Assembly (NCBI RefSeq): GCF_904849725.1
Contig: NC_058522.1
Location: 196,709,986-196,773,985, forward strand
Source: Hordeum vulgare subsp. vulgare
Lineage: Eukaryota; Streptophyta; Magnoliopsida; Poales; Poaceae
Direction of reading: 5' to 3'
DNA length: 64,000 bases
Of this stretch, positions 32,024 to 43,273 are shown piece after piece. The notes beneath the pieces were generated by a model. That model was given only the letters and a program-made list of their open reading frames with translations. It did no database searches and was not told where the DNA came from. The stretch's first letter is position 1. Every line of letters begins with the position of its first letter. Both the position numbers and the translations under genes were made by a program.

Positions 32024-34713
32024 TGTAATGCCCAAGATGCGATCCTATCCTTATTTTGGCATGAGGGCCTCGACAGGGACATAAGTGCATCTTATTGTTT
32101 TGCAAGGTTAGATATTGTTAAAACTACATGTACAGAAGAGATGAGTATATGGAATTGGCTTACACTCCCCACAAGCTACAACATGAACACATCAATACAA
32201 CAATTCATCCAATCATCAAGTAGAAGAGTAGGGTCCGACTACGAATGAAAATAAGCGATAAAAGAATGACGTCCTTCCTCGCTATCCCAGGCTGCCGGCC
32301 TGGAACCCATCCTAGATCGATGAAGAAGAAGAAGAAAAACTCCATATAGAACAATCATCACGCTCACGTCAAAGTAACTCTTTACCTGCACCTACAACTA
32401 TTGTTGTAAGAATCTGTGTGTCAGAGGGACTAAAATATCTCATTAAAAAGGGTATCAAGAATAACAAAGCTTAACGGGTGAGGTATGGTTGAGTGGTGAG
32501 GCTACGACAAACACTAAGCATATATTTGAGGTGGTTAACTTACGAGTCCTAGAATAAAGAGGGGGTGGTCTACGCTTAATCAAATGTGAACTAATGATGA
32601 TAAAATGAATGATCCCTAACACCTACTTACGTAAACATAACCCCACCATGTCCTCACTCAAAGAAGGAGCTCATGAAAGAGACAATCACGGTTATGCACA
32701 CAGTTGGCAAGTTTTAGTTAAGTTTACTTCAAGTTATATAGAACTAGATGTTAACCAATGTTTCCAAGTTCTCCACATAACCGCGAGCACGACTTTCCGA
32801 AAGATTTAACCTCGAGATAGCCCAAAGTATCCTTGGAATCTCTCACACAAGATATTTCTAAAAGATAAAACAAGTCTAGCAAGGCCGCCTAATGTGTCGA
32901 CGAACCCGATAGGAGCCGCGTATCTCATTCTCAGGACACGACGGGATGGAAAAGCCTACGAGTAAAACCAAACATCAAGTTTCCCCATGATGCCCCCGCG
33001 GTCTACCCTTGTTGGATCAATACTCAAGCGAGTTGCCATAACAACCCCAAGCATGTTAGGAGCACTCACTTATGCAACATAACACCAGTAACCAAAACTA
33101 AGGGGGCAAAATGGAACAAAACACCCAGCCAAAAGACCAAGCATTACGCCTTTTACCATCAATATAGGTGCATTAAATTAAGTAGCAATAATATTTGTGT
33201 TAAAACAAGGAACCCATGTTTTCGGTGGAAGCAACTGAACCTACAACTAGCAATGCTAACAAAAGGCTGAGCAAGTGGTAACATAGCCAAAATATGTTTT
33301 GTTGGGTTGTGGAAAGGTTAGAGGCTTTTATGGCAATATTGAGAGGTTGGCACTTAAGTGGTGGGTAGCGAGACATAGTTAAAGAAACGAGATAACTAGC
33401 ATGGGAATGATAGTAATGGTATCTAGGGAAATTGTCATCTTGCATGTGATCCCGCCTGCATGAAGAACGAATCCGTGAAGCAGATGAAGCCATGTAGTCG
33501 AACCGATCCTCACATACCGACACGCTTGTAGAACTCTATCAAGAAGAAGCAATCCAGAAACAAGAATTAACAAATGAAAATAACCACAACATATGGATGA
33601 CAAGATGCACAATCCAATATGATGCATGCCCATTCAATTATGCAAGGCATGTCAAAGCACAACAATTAATACTACACATTAAATGAAGCTCAATATGCAA
33701 TGAGTTGCATATTGGTGAAACTCCATATTTGGATTACTTAGTTCACTTCGGTTTAGGTACGTGACAATATTAAATGTTGTCAAACATGGCAAGAGGTGAA
33801 TCATAACTAAACTACCTATCTAGGCGTATTAAAAGAGGTTGGAAACAACTTATAGCATCTTCGAAATGACCCCACTTGCTAATTTCGAAATCTGTCCACA
33901 TCGGTCCTATACACATTTTATATTTGTTTAACCGCGAAATAAAGTGGTTAATGCGACTCTACATGTTATTCTAGTCGATTTACATTTAGAGACCATTCAA
34001 ACCGGAGGTACGGTTTAAAACATATGAGGAACACAAAACAACATGGTAAGAATGCAACATGTATGCAAATGTGAGCCACAAGCATGATAAAACATGGATG
34101 CTCAAGATAATATGAAGCTACATGGATATCTACGAAAATGTAAATAAGACCGTAGCAATGAATAACAATCCCAGAAAGTCCCTATATGTAATTTTGAATT
34201 TGCTATAAATCTTCCTAAACACAATTTTAGAGTTGGTAGACAGGAAACTAAATACTACCATGTTTTTCTACACATTTTCTGGTCAAGTTACACATATCAT
34301 TTATTTAATTCGGAACTACGGTTATTTATCTATGAATTAAACCGTTTTAGCATGGCATATATGCAAATTTAATTAAACAACACATTAATAATTTTATCAT
34401 GCATGAAAGTGGAATATTATTAGTATACATAAAATTCTAGATGTTTTAATTATATAAAGTATTTTCATCGGATGCACAATTAAATCGTTATTAGCAATAC
34501 AAAATGATGTCATGAATTGATATTGTTGAAAATCACAAGAGCCAAGAAAAAAGTAACTGGGCCGAATTTCAACATAGTGCACCACCCAGGATGATTTGGC
34601 CCAAGTGGGTGTGTGTGTTCAAAAGAAAAAGAAAATAGTGAATTGCTGGGAGATCGTGGCCAATGAATAGATGTGGTTCAAGTGGAGGTGTGTGGCAGGT
34701 AAAATTCAGGCGG

Positions 34714-34770
34714 CTAGGATTCGAACCCAGCAATTCTTGGTTACACCGCGGTGGGGCTAACCACCCTATT
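34714..34770 (-). other. tRNA-like sequence within the LTR
   Basis: On the minus strand CTGGGTTCGAATCCTAG (34714-34730) is a full T-arm with the GGTTCGAATCC B-box. About 35 bases upstream is GGTGGTTAGCCCC, resembling a D-arm/A-box. The spacing is short, and no complete anticodon arm or acceptor stem forms, so it is not a functional tRNA gene. Confidence 0.55.
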
Positions 34771-35590
34771 ACTGCATATGTTCCAGACGAAACATGGCAG
34801 CAATTCTAGATGACCCGTACAACACAAGGGATCTAGGAAAGACGAAGCTTCAGGTTGAAGCCAACGCCATGGCGATGTAGAGAGAGCGACAAGGGAGGTC
34901 TTGGCCACGGTACTGGCGTGGGGGATCTCCGTCGGGGCCCGATCCGGGGGCGGCAGTCCCATTCCCAATCGGCAGCAAGGTTAGGTGGTGCAGGACGAAC
35001 AATGGCGAGGTTTAGGCTGCCATGGCAGCACTACATCATGCGAGAGGTAGAGATGTTAGGGAAGAGGGAGAGGGCCACAGGTAAGAAAAGGGAGCTTGAG
35101 AGGGCGACTCTTCTGACTGGCACGAGGACGAGGCGGGGTTTGCGAGGTCGGGAGCCAGAGATAGCATGGATCCGGTCGTTGGCGAACAGCCAGAGGAAGC
35201 GGCCGGGTCGGCGATCTTGCTGTTGCTTGTTGTAGAAGCCATGGCGTTCCGGGCATAAAAAAAAGGATGGAGAGATGAGTGGGAGGAAGGATAAGAAAGA
35301 AAAAAAGGGAGCCTCTGAAGGGGAGGACAAAGGAACATAACGGACCTGGTGGGGGACGGCGCCGGCGGCGAGGTGTTCAGGCTCAGGCTTGGGCACGAGG
35401 GAACTCCACGCGCGGCGGCTTTGGGCGCTGGACACTTCCATCACGAGTGGATACAGCTCTTGGGCTTCCCTCACAAAGCATGTGGCTATGGGATGGGGTC
35501 GCTCTCGGAGGATCGCGATGGAGATAGGAGTGGAGAGAAGTGGCAGACAGGGAATAGATGGGACATCTCGGCTAGAAATTTGGGTTGTCT

Positions 35591-35600
35591 ACTATTTATA
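35591..35600 (-). promoter_or_regulatory. LTR TATA box on minus strand (TATAAATAGT)
   Basis: The minus strand reads TTGCTATAAATAGTAGAC, a textbook plant TATA box, about 670 bases into the LTR. Confidence 0.6.
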
Positions 35601-36268
35601 GCAATTGAATTTGGTTAGGGGTTTATTTGGTCCTTCGAAGGTTATCCGAAGGTTGAGAAATATAGGATAGGGTAATCAAACAAAAAATAGAGATGTTTTC
35701 TGGTATTACGGGGTTGATCCGGACCCAACGGTCACCATCGTATGATTCGTTTTTCAAGAGGTTTCGGGCTAGGTTGCGTGGAGGATCTATACACTGTATA
35801 GAGGGGCTAGGCGGAGATGACATTAAAAAGGGTAGCCCGTATCAAAATTTTAAACGCTGAAACATCTGCGGTTTGACTGGCTATAGTGTCCTTTTATGTT
35901 TAACGTTTCGGGTATCAAACGGACTCCGATTGGGAAGAAATTTGGTAGGCGGTTATCTACACTAAAACAAGACCACATGACAATTTCAACCGAATCAGAG
36001 AAAGGTTTATACACACTTCTTAAAAATATATTTTAAATGATGTCATGGGCGCGTGCGTGTGAGGTTGGTTTCGAAACGGTAAACGACAAAAATGGAGAGA
36101 ACCGGCAATTAATAACAAATCCAAGTTTCTAAAAATAACAGCAACGGAGTGCCGATGCAATGCGGATGATGCACAAGATGCGATGATGAATGCAACAACC
36201 AAATAAATCACATGGTGACAATGGAACAAAAGGAGAATATTCTAGAGCGTCGCTTCCGGGCTGTTACA

Positions 36269-36490
36269 AATCCTTAACCAATTCTTTGTGTGGAGTATAT
36301 CAGAAATATACTACGTAGAAGTGTTAGTCCAATAGACAATGTATGTTATCATTAATTATCAAAACAACCAAGGGAGCATATGTGCTTTCATTCTACCCCT
36401 TTTTGGTAATTCATGACAGCACACAACCAAACCATCAAATAGATATTGGGATTAGAATGTGACAACTCTAAAAGATACATGACTAATACA
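36269..36490 (-). repeat. 3' LTR of Copia M, inner part
   Basis: Sequence between the G5 LTR and the polypurine tract at 36492-36507. In the minus direction it starts TTGTATTAGTCATG. Joined conceptually with 29740-30410 it gives an LTR of about 890 bp. The exact start (36490 or 36491) is uncertain. Confidence 0.5.
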
Positions 36491-36491
36491 A

Positions 36492-36507
36492 GCTCCCCCT
36501 AAATGTG
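36492..36507 (-). other. Probable polypurine tract of Copia M
   Basis: The minus strand reads CACATTTAGGGGGAGC next to the inferred LTR start. Several similar tracts lie upstream (37010-37110), so the choice rests on position. Confidence 0.5.
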
Positions 36508-38639
36508 TGTAATCCTCTTTAAATGATAGTTTCTTTGGAGTGCATGGGCACATACATGGAAGAAAGGACAAGACAAGTCATGTGAATATTGGCTATATGC
36601 ATCAAACATATTTGAATGAAAGATTTCCATGTTAAAGACCCACTTTTGCAAACAATATTTGTAAGAGACAAGAGATCATCCTGAAAAAGGATATGATGCA
36701 TATACTTACCTTGAGTTTCTTGAGCATCTTAGCAGGAGGAGTACACTTCAGAAAACAATTGTAGATAATAAAAGATTATTCTATTGTAAAGATGCAAATA
36801 GCTTCAATAGTACCAAGATATGGATGACATACTCAAGTAGGATTTCATGATATATATGTCTCCAAGAATATTTAGAACTTTCTCCTCTAAGCATGAGTAG
36901 GTAGGATATCCTCTCTCCCTTAATCATAGCATGTAGTTATTGGGAGTAGGTAGAGTGAGACAAGTCCACAGGCTTAGATAACTCTGTTCATTAAGGATTT
37001 CTTCCTTTGATATATCTCCCCCTTAATGATATCTCTCCCCCTTAAGGATATTTATCCCCCTTGGATATGCTTAGAAGCTTTCATATATTTCTCCCCCTTT
37101 CGCATTATTTTGCAAAAAGGTAAGAGTGTAAGAGTCCCTTGAGATTAAGGGATTATGGATTCTTCTTCATTCGATATAGGTACGGGTTCGTTGATTCTTC
37201 ACCCCCTTTGAATAGGCAAGGGTTCCTTGAAATTACCACTCTTGAAGTAGATAAGGGTTCTTCAAAATTTCTCCCCTTTTTGATGGGATCCTAGATCGTT
37301 CAAGCTCTTTGATGTTTTGAGAACTTTGTCGAAGGAGTCCCCCTTTGATATAAATCTATAGGGGCTCAGGTAACATCAGAATTTGGAGTCTCTCGGGAAA
37401 ACTGGTTCGGCAGAACCGATATTGAGTTTGGTCCTGGGGGAGAAGTCGGTAAGACCAATTTTCCCAATTCGGAGAGACCGAGTTGCTAATAGAAACCTTT
37501 CCACCTAATAATATGGGATCACTTCGAAACACACGTAAATCCTTCCTGGCCATTTTAGCAATGAATATTCTCAAATCTTTTGGCCAAATCTTTTAGAAAG
37601 TATTCAGATGGTTTTCAAGAAATTTTCAAAAGAATTTGCAAGCAATTTTTAGAACAAGATGAGAATTGAATGGTTCCAAGAAACCATGCAAAAACATGAA
37701 CCATACAATAAACTTCATCTAGATGTTGGTGAGTGACTAAGTCAGGTATATTAGAGTATATTGACTTTAGGAACGAAGCAAGAATGCTTGATTATAGGTC
37801 ATACCCATCGTTAAGGGCAAAATGGGGTTACCATTTTTCGTTAAGCACTTTAATGTCTTCAAATCACTTGAGTTTATTTTCCTCATGTGTAGGTGTAAAG
37901 CTTTATCAAGGACATGAGTACAAACCTTCGAATGGAGTTGATGATGTATAATGTAGGTGAACTTGTTTGTGGATGATCAATGTTTATGAAGATCATCTTG
38001 AGTTGTGTGCTATCCTTGTTGTTTCGGTTCACTTTTCACCTACATGTGGTAGTCATGCAAGCAGGAATATAATATACCCAAATGACAAGAGTGAATTTAT
38101 TCATCGAATAGTTGTCAAGGATATGACTTTTTCGTATTCTTCCTTCATCTCCAAAGAAGGAGTTTTTGATACTCGACCATGACAAGATCACTTTTGTTGT
38201 GATTTGATGGCGATCTTGTAAAGTGTAGTTCTTCCAAGTACCTACATAAGGTTAGATGAAATACAAGGGAGCATAGTTTTCAAATATATAAGATAGTGAC
38301 AAATTGAGAGCATCATGGAATAATGAAGTAAGCTCGTGCCCTTGGATGCATCCGAGTGAGTTTATCTCAAGTTTGAAGCATCAATGATGTTCAACTCACT
38401 CCTAAAGTGACAAAGCACTTTCCCATCAAGTGTCTTGGTAAGGATACGTGCCAATATTTTGTCGATACAAACATGCTTCAGATTAATATCTCCTTTACAA
38501 ACATGGTCATGGATGAAATGATGTTGTACTTGAATATGTTTAGTTCAATAATGTTGCATGGGATTATGGGCAATTTTCATAGCACTTCCATTGTCACACA
38601 ACAACGGAACATGTTTGACATGAATGCCATAATCCTTAA
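36508..38639 (-). other. Long 3' noncoding region of Copia M
   Basis: About 2.1 kb between RNase H and the 3' LTR. It holds four or five CTCCCCCTT blocks on the plus strand (37018-37105), i.e. repeated AAGGGGGAG purine tracts on the element strand, and an inverted GGTTCGGCAGAACC at about 37404. SIRE-type Copia elements can carry an extra envelope-like ORF here, but no long minus-strand frame is present. Confidence 0.6.
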
Positions 38640-38976
38640 GAGTTTGCATCATCCATTGTAATTGCGCACAACATTATTTGGCGGCAATGTATTCCGCTTC
38701 GAAGGTAGATAGATATATCGAGTATTTTTTTCTTGGATGACCAAGACACAAGATATCTCCCATAAAATTGACTTGTACCCGAGGTGGATTTTCTATCAAC
38801 CTTGTCCCGTGCATAGTCCAAGTCGGAATATCCAACAAGATTGAAATAAGATCCCTTGTGATACAATATGCCGAAGTTTGGAAATGTATCAAGTATCTCA
38901 CAATTCTTTTCACGACCTGTAGATGGCATTCCTTAGGTGTCGCTTGATATTGAGCACACATGCAAACACTCAACAT
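38636..38976 (-). pseudogene. Copia M RNase H
   Basis: Overlapping minus-strand frames read KRIVRYLIHFQTS and then NLVGYSDLDYARDKVDRKSTSGTSQF, with catalytic Asp in YSDLDYA. TFEAEYIAAK follows in another frame, with the Glu. At least two frame changes separate the motifs. The domain is recognisable but inactive. Confidence 0.8.
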
Positions 38977-40135
38977 GATATCGGGCCGGGAGGCACATAG
39001 ATATAGGAATTAACTGATGGATAAATCTTTTGATCAATCGGTTTGTCCTCCTTGGTGAGGTCACCATGTACACTAGTAGGCATGGAAGTTTTTATAAATT
39101 TATACTCTTGCATGTTGAACTTCTTGACTAAGTCCTTGGTCGACTTGTTTTGAGAGATAAATGTACCTTCTCTCATTTGTTTGATTTGCAAACCATGGAA
39201 GAATTTCAGCTCACACCTCTTGGATATCTCATCCTTCTCGGACATCAACCTTCCAAACTTCTCACTAAAATGTGGGTTAGTAGATTTAAAGATAATATCA
39301 TCTACATAAATTTGGCACACAAATAGTTAGCCATTAACTCTTTTAGTGAATAAGGTTTCACCAATTTTACCAATCTCAAAACCATTTTCAATGAAAAACT
39401 TTGTTAGGCGTTTGTACCATGCTCCAGGTGCTTGTTTAAGACCATATAAAGCTTTACGAAATTTGTGAACATGATTAGTATTCTTAGGGTTCACAAAGTC
39501 GGGGCGTTGTTTGACATAAAATTCCTCCTCAATTTCACCATTTAGAAAAACACTTTTAGTATCCACTTGGTAAAGATTAATATCATGGTGATTGGCATAA
39601 GCGAGAAGAATACAGATGGCTTCAAGTCTAGCGATGGGGGCAAGGTCTCACCATACAACATACCTTTAACTTGCGTATAACCTTGAGCTACGAGAGGTGC
39701 CTTGTTGAATACCACTTGGCCGTCATTATCTTGCTTGTTCTGAAACACCCATTTTTTGCCAACGATGTTGTTCTTGTCCTTAGGCTTCTCCACGAATGTC
39801 CAAACTTCACTCCCCTCAAAGTTGTGAATTTCTTCGTGCATGGCATTCACCCAATATGGGTCTTGAAGTGCTTCTTCTACCTTCATAGGCTCAATACAAG
39901 AGATAAATGAGTAATGCTCACAAAAATTAGCTAGACGAGTTTTAGAGTGAGTGATTCTCCTAGTTTGTATGTCACCGAAGAGTTGATCAAGCGGATGATT
40001 CTTGTACACTTGTGACCTAACTCGTGAAAACTTTTTCTTGTTGGATGGTGTCATATCCTTGAGGTGGTGGTGAAGAAGGTTGAGGTGGATCATCACAATG
40101 TACTTCTTCATCTTCTTCATCATGTCATGGACCAC
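38970..40135 (-). pseudogene. Copia M reverse transcriptase
   Basis: Minus-strand blocks in order: EALQDPYWVNAMHEEIHNFEGSE and GKKWVFQNKQDNDGQV (39770-39850), NKAPLVAQGYTQVKGMLYGET (39650-39720), then a frameshift. Next come MDTKSVFLNGEIEEEFYVKQ (first catalytic Asp, 39510-39566), KALYGLKQAPGAWY, and after a stop near 39327-39332 CQIYVDDIIFKSTN (catalytic YVDD, 39285-39317). The active-site residues survive, but at least one shift and one stop break the frame. Confidence 0.85.
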
Positions 40136-40399
40136 TTGTGGATGCCTCCATGTTGTTTCATGGTTCGCCTTGATGCAAAGTAGTAGCTTCCACTTGTGTT
40201 GATGAAATACTTTCCTTCACCTCTTGGGATGAACCTTACCGATGGAAAAGTCTTGAATGGCTTCTTAAGGTTCCTTATCTCCTACATCATTTGGCAATTT
40301 TTCGACTTGCAAAGCATTAGGTTCATCAAACTTCGCATCTACTGTCTATTCAACTTGAGTAAAGTTGCAGTAGACATGGTAACTGTGAGAGTTTGATCC

Positions 40400-41160
40400 C
40401 TAACCAAGTAGGAAACCATCATGAGATTTAGGAGCAAATTTAGAACGACGATACTTGTCAAGAATGTCGCACTTTGAGCTGAATACCCGAAAGTATCCAA
40501 CTTGGGATTTGTTACATGTAATTACCTCGTATGTTGTTTTAATGAGCAACTTGTGTAACTCGAGTGGATTTGTGGCATGGCGAGCTGTTTCCAAGGCTTG
40601 TGCCCAAAAGTGTCTTGGCTTCTTGTATTCGTCGAGCATCGTTCTAGCCATCTCTATGAGAGTCAGGTTCTTCCTCTAAAAAACTCCATTTTTTGAGGTG
40701 TGTACGTTGTCGAGAACTCATGTGAGATACCCTCTCTGTCAAAAAAAGGATCCACATTTGTGTTCTTCATCTTTTGTCCCTTGTTGCTGTGAACTTTCTT
40801 GATCTTCAATTCAAACTTATTTTGGGATTTCCATGCAAAGTTCTTAAAGATCTTTTGTACCTGCGACTTGTAATAAAAATGCATACCCACGTAAATCTGG
40901 AAAAATCATCAACAATAACTAGACCAAAAGAATTTCCACTCAGGCTCTTGTAAGCATTGCGACCAAAGAGATCTATGTGAAGCAGCTCGAGTGGCCTTCT
41001 AGTAATCATGTTGTTCTTTTGGGGATGACTTTCACCGACTTTTTTTCCTACTTGAAAAGCACTACAAAGTCTATCTTTGTCAAATATAACACCTTTAACA
41101 CCAAGAATATGATCACCTTTGATAAGCCTGTCAAGATTACAACTACCAACATGTCCTAGG
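40400..41160 (-). pseudogene. Copia M integrase
   Basis: Core fragments on the minus strand: RRPLELLHIDLFGRNAYKSLSG and GLVIVDDFSRFTWV (first Asp, 40910-41005), then IKKVHSNKGQKMKNTNVDPFFDREGISHEFS (40720-40800), TYTPQKMEFFRGRT (40660-40705) and MARTMLDEYKKPRHFWAQALETA (40580-40651). The normal HSDHG reads HSNKG and the NGVVERKNR region reads MEFFRGRT, so the second Asp and the Glu are both changed. The 41040-41160 stretch reads as the zinc/pre-integrase part in decayed form. Confidence 0.78.
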
Positions 41161-42286
41161 CATCTGTGCTATAACCAACCTTTAGAAGATTTTGCAATAA
41201 CACATGTACGAGGTTTGAATTTTTTTGTGCAATCGACAAGGTATAGAACACCTATATGAAAGCCAGTAAAGACCATGTTATGATTATCTCAATGTAACAC
41301 TTGGCAATCAACTTCTGTAAATAGCACATTAAAACCAAAGTCTGCTAATCTAGATACACAAAGAAGATTATAGCCAAGGGATTCAATAAGCATGATATTT
41401 TGAATGGAACTATCATGAGATATGGCCACCTTACCAACACCAAGTACCTTACCTTCGGAGTTGTCTCAAAATGTCACATACCCTCGTGGTCCATGGTTTT
41501 GAGTGATCTGATGAAACATGTCTTCATCTCCGGTCATGTGATCTATTCATCCACTGTCGAGTATCCACTCCTTCCCTCCAGCCATGTAGTCTCCAAGGTT
41601 TTCGATAAGACTTAGGCTCCTCAAGGTCTTCTCATATACGATGTCAATGTTCTTGTATTCATCGTAGTAGCTATGCTCCACATTGTCATCATCCAATGCA
41701 ATATCTTCGTCACAAGAATCAAGAGATTTGTTAGAGTTTTGACCATCACAATATTTAAGTGTATGAATGTGAATGGCTTAAACAATGATGTTAGTGATGG
41801 TAATGACACCTTCTTTCGCATGCATGAGGTCACGAAGCTCAAATAGACAATACTTAAATCTAGGGTCATTGGGATTCACTTTGTGAAAACCAATATTTTT
41901 TTGGAAAATGACATCAAGATTTTTCAAGGAGTAGTTGGGATATCTTTTCTCCTAATTTTTCCATCAACTATAAGAACAATCAAAGTTGGTCATTTGAGTA
42001 AGCACAATTCTTGGGTGTCCTCTAATAATGAGATTAATATTTTTGAAGATTGCCAAGCATATTAACTTGTTCATCATGACATGGATGTAAGGGATCAATG
42101 GGAGGCACACATAGAGATTTTGAACATATTTTCTAAAATGGAATTGATCAAATATATCAAGCATTTCACCTTTCCATTGACTATAGCACTCCCCATTGAT
42201 AATAGGCACTCTACAACTACGATTTCCCAAACTAGACACATCCATCTTCATCCAATGGTGATTAAACCAAGGGTACGGAGAACAAA
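41161..42286 (-). pseudogene. Copia M protease and truncated gag
   Basis: The protease is seen as a DSG-type active site on the minus strand near 41530-41560 (ILDSG, DHMTG in broken frames), followed by DNSEGKVLGVGKVAISHDSSIQNIM (41400-41460). Only the N-terminal ~110 residues of gag are left (41964-42299, with FNHHWMKMDVSSLGNR and MLDIFDQFHF-like blocks). The whole gag-to-protease interval is under 800 bases where over 1.5 kb is expected, so much of gag is deleted. Confidence 0.65.
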
Positions 42287-42300
42287 CATCTGATACCAAT
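42287..42300 (-). other. Primer binding site of Copia M
   Basis: The minus strand reads ATTGGTATCAGATG just after the LTR end. It matches the initiator-Met site TGGTATCAGAGC at ten or more positions. Confidence 0.8.
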
Positions 42301-42302
42301 TA

Positions 42303-42345
42303 TGGGATCACTAGAAGGGATGTATATAGGGGGGTGAATAGATTA
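42303..42345 (-). repeat. 5' LTR stub of Copia M
   Basis: TGGGATCACTAGAAGGGATG through GGGGGGTGAATAGATTA matches the outer end of the 3' LTR at 29740. It is cut after about 43 bases by Gypsy G2. Confidence 0.72.
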
Positions 42346-43221
42346 TGTCATTCCTTTGGGGCTTGGGGTACCCTCGCCCATCCGCGTGCGGTCCAAGACG
42401 CGATGTGCGACATGGGCTCTGGATGGCCCGATGTCACACTACACTGGCAGGGCTCTCGCGAGGATGTCCCACTCATGAGGCGCGTGTTAGTGGGCATCGG
42501 GAGGAACCACATGTTGCCCCCTCAGGAAGGTGCCCCCTAACGTTGCTCTCGAGGCCTTCGAGAGATGGCATAAACAGGCGTGACCAGATGGAGCCGCCTG
42601 GTACAGCGTTGTCGTGTGGGCGGCGTTGTGATAGGTGGTGCTAGTAGGGGTGCTAGTGGGCACAAGAGAGGAGGTTTTGCCCTTTTGTGTCAAGGGAGCA
42701 GGGCCACCGTCAGTTCCCAAAGCAACCCCTAAAGCTTTCCTCTCCGGTACAAGAAGACCAGGACAATGCGTCGCCAGGATGGAGGTCATCCCCGGGCCCG
42801 CAAGTGCGTAATGATAGGAATCTTTGGCAGGCGAAGACCACTTTCATCAGGGAAGGAGGAAGTCTCGTCCCATTTTGAAATTGCCGCTCTGGTAACCCTT
42901 CCCATCGGATGTGTTCCCCGGGGGCGAGGACCGGTGCCGACATAAGAGAAGAAAAGCCGCTACCCTAGGGGGCGAACAAATGAGCTAGCAAGAACACACC
43001 ATTGTATTCGCCTTCATCCTAAAGTGTTTAAAACAAGCAGGAGTAGGGTCTTACACTGCATGGTGGCCCGAACCTGGGTAAACTACTTTGTCAACTATAC
43101 TTCTTTCTCACCCTCTGACACGCCGGACTGTTGCCGAGAGGCTGGGTTGTAGAGTAGGGCAGGAGAGCGTACGCACCCGAGAGTTCGAACTTCTTGGGTC
43201 CCCGGAGCCCCGATTTCGACA
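42346..43221 (+). repeat. 5' LTR of Gypsy G2
   Basis: About 876 bp from TGTCATTCC (left limit uncertain) to TTTCGACA. It contains the block homologous to the G1 LTR (42670-42800) and, toward the end, GGAGTAGGGTCTTACACTGC and GGCCCGAACCTGGGTAAAC, which are hallmark U5 sequences of Triticeae Gypsy LTRs. Confidence 0.75.
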
Positions 43222-43223
43222 CT

Positions 43224-43240
43224 TGGTTTGCCATATAGGG
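43224..43240 (+). other. Primer binding site of Gypsy G2 (degenerate)
   Basis: TTGGTTTGCCATATAGGG follows the LTR end and aligns with the Tat-group site TTGGCGCGCCAGGTAGGG with five changes, mostly C-to-T or G-to-A. Confidence 0.6.
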
Positions 43241-43273
43241 ATCTGCTAATGCTCTCCAGCCCTGGCCGATCCC

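Larger units (their letters stand above)
30411..36268 (-). mobile_element. Gypsy G5 fragment with very long LTR
   Basis: Minus-strand fragment consisting of a complete LTR (32024-36268), primer site and about 1.6 kb of internal sequence; gag, pol and the other LTR are missing on the left. It sits inside the 3' LTR of Copia M. The LTR ends TGTAACAGCCCGG and GGGCATTACA (minus strand) are those of a Triticeae Gypsy group with multi-kilobase LTRs (Sukkula-like elements are known at this size; the name is not verified). Confidence 0.72.
32024..36268 (-). repeat. 4.2-kb 5' LTR of Gypsy G5
   Basis: 4245 bp with TG...CA ends (minus strand TGTAACAGCCCGG to CATCTTGGGCATTACA). It has a TATA box (35591-35600), a tRNA-like patch (34714-34770) and several short chance frames, the longest 147 residues (35031-35474, minus). 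If transcription starts at the TATA box, more than 3 kb of the LTR lies downstream of the start site. Confidence 0.75.
29740..42345 (-). mobile_element. SIRE/Maximus-like Ty1/Copia element M, split by Gypsy G5
   Basis: Minus-strand Copia with 5' LTR stub (42303-42345), primer site (42287-42300), gag N-terminus, protease, integrase, RT, RNase H, a long noncoding 3' region and 3' LTR in two pieces (36269-36490 and 29740-30410). The two LTR ends match (TGG-ATCA-TAGAAGGGA...GGGGGGTGAATAGA at 29740 and 42303). Gypsy G5 (30411-36268) lies inside the 3' LTR, and Gypsy G2 cuts the 5' LTR. The lineage call rests on pol sequence and the long post-pol region. All coding is interrupted. Confidence 0.78.

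Noticed and set aside
34714..34770. Complete tRNA gene
   Set aside because: Only a T-arm and a D-arm-like block are present, spacing is too short, and no acceptor stem or anticodon arm forms.
34855..35618. Cluster of medium-length plus- and minus-strand frames (up to 147 residues) that could be taken for a small gene
   Set aside because: They overlap in several phases, are GC-rich, show no domain and lie inside the G5 LTR.
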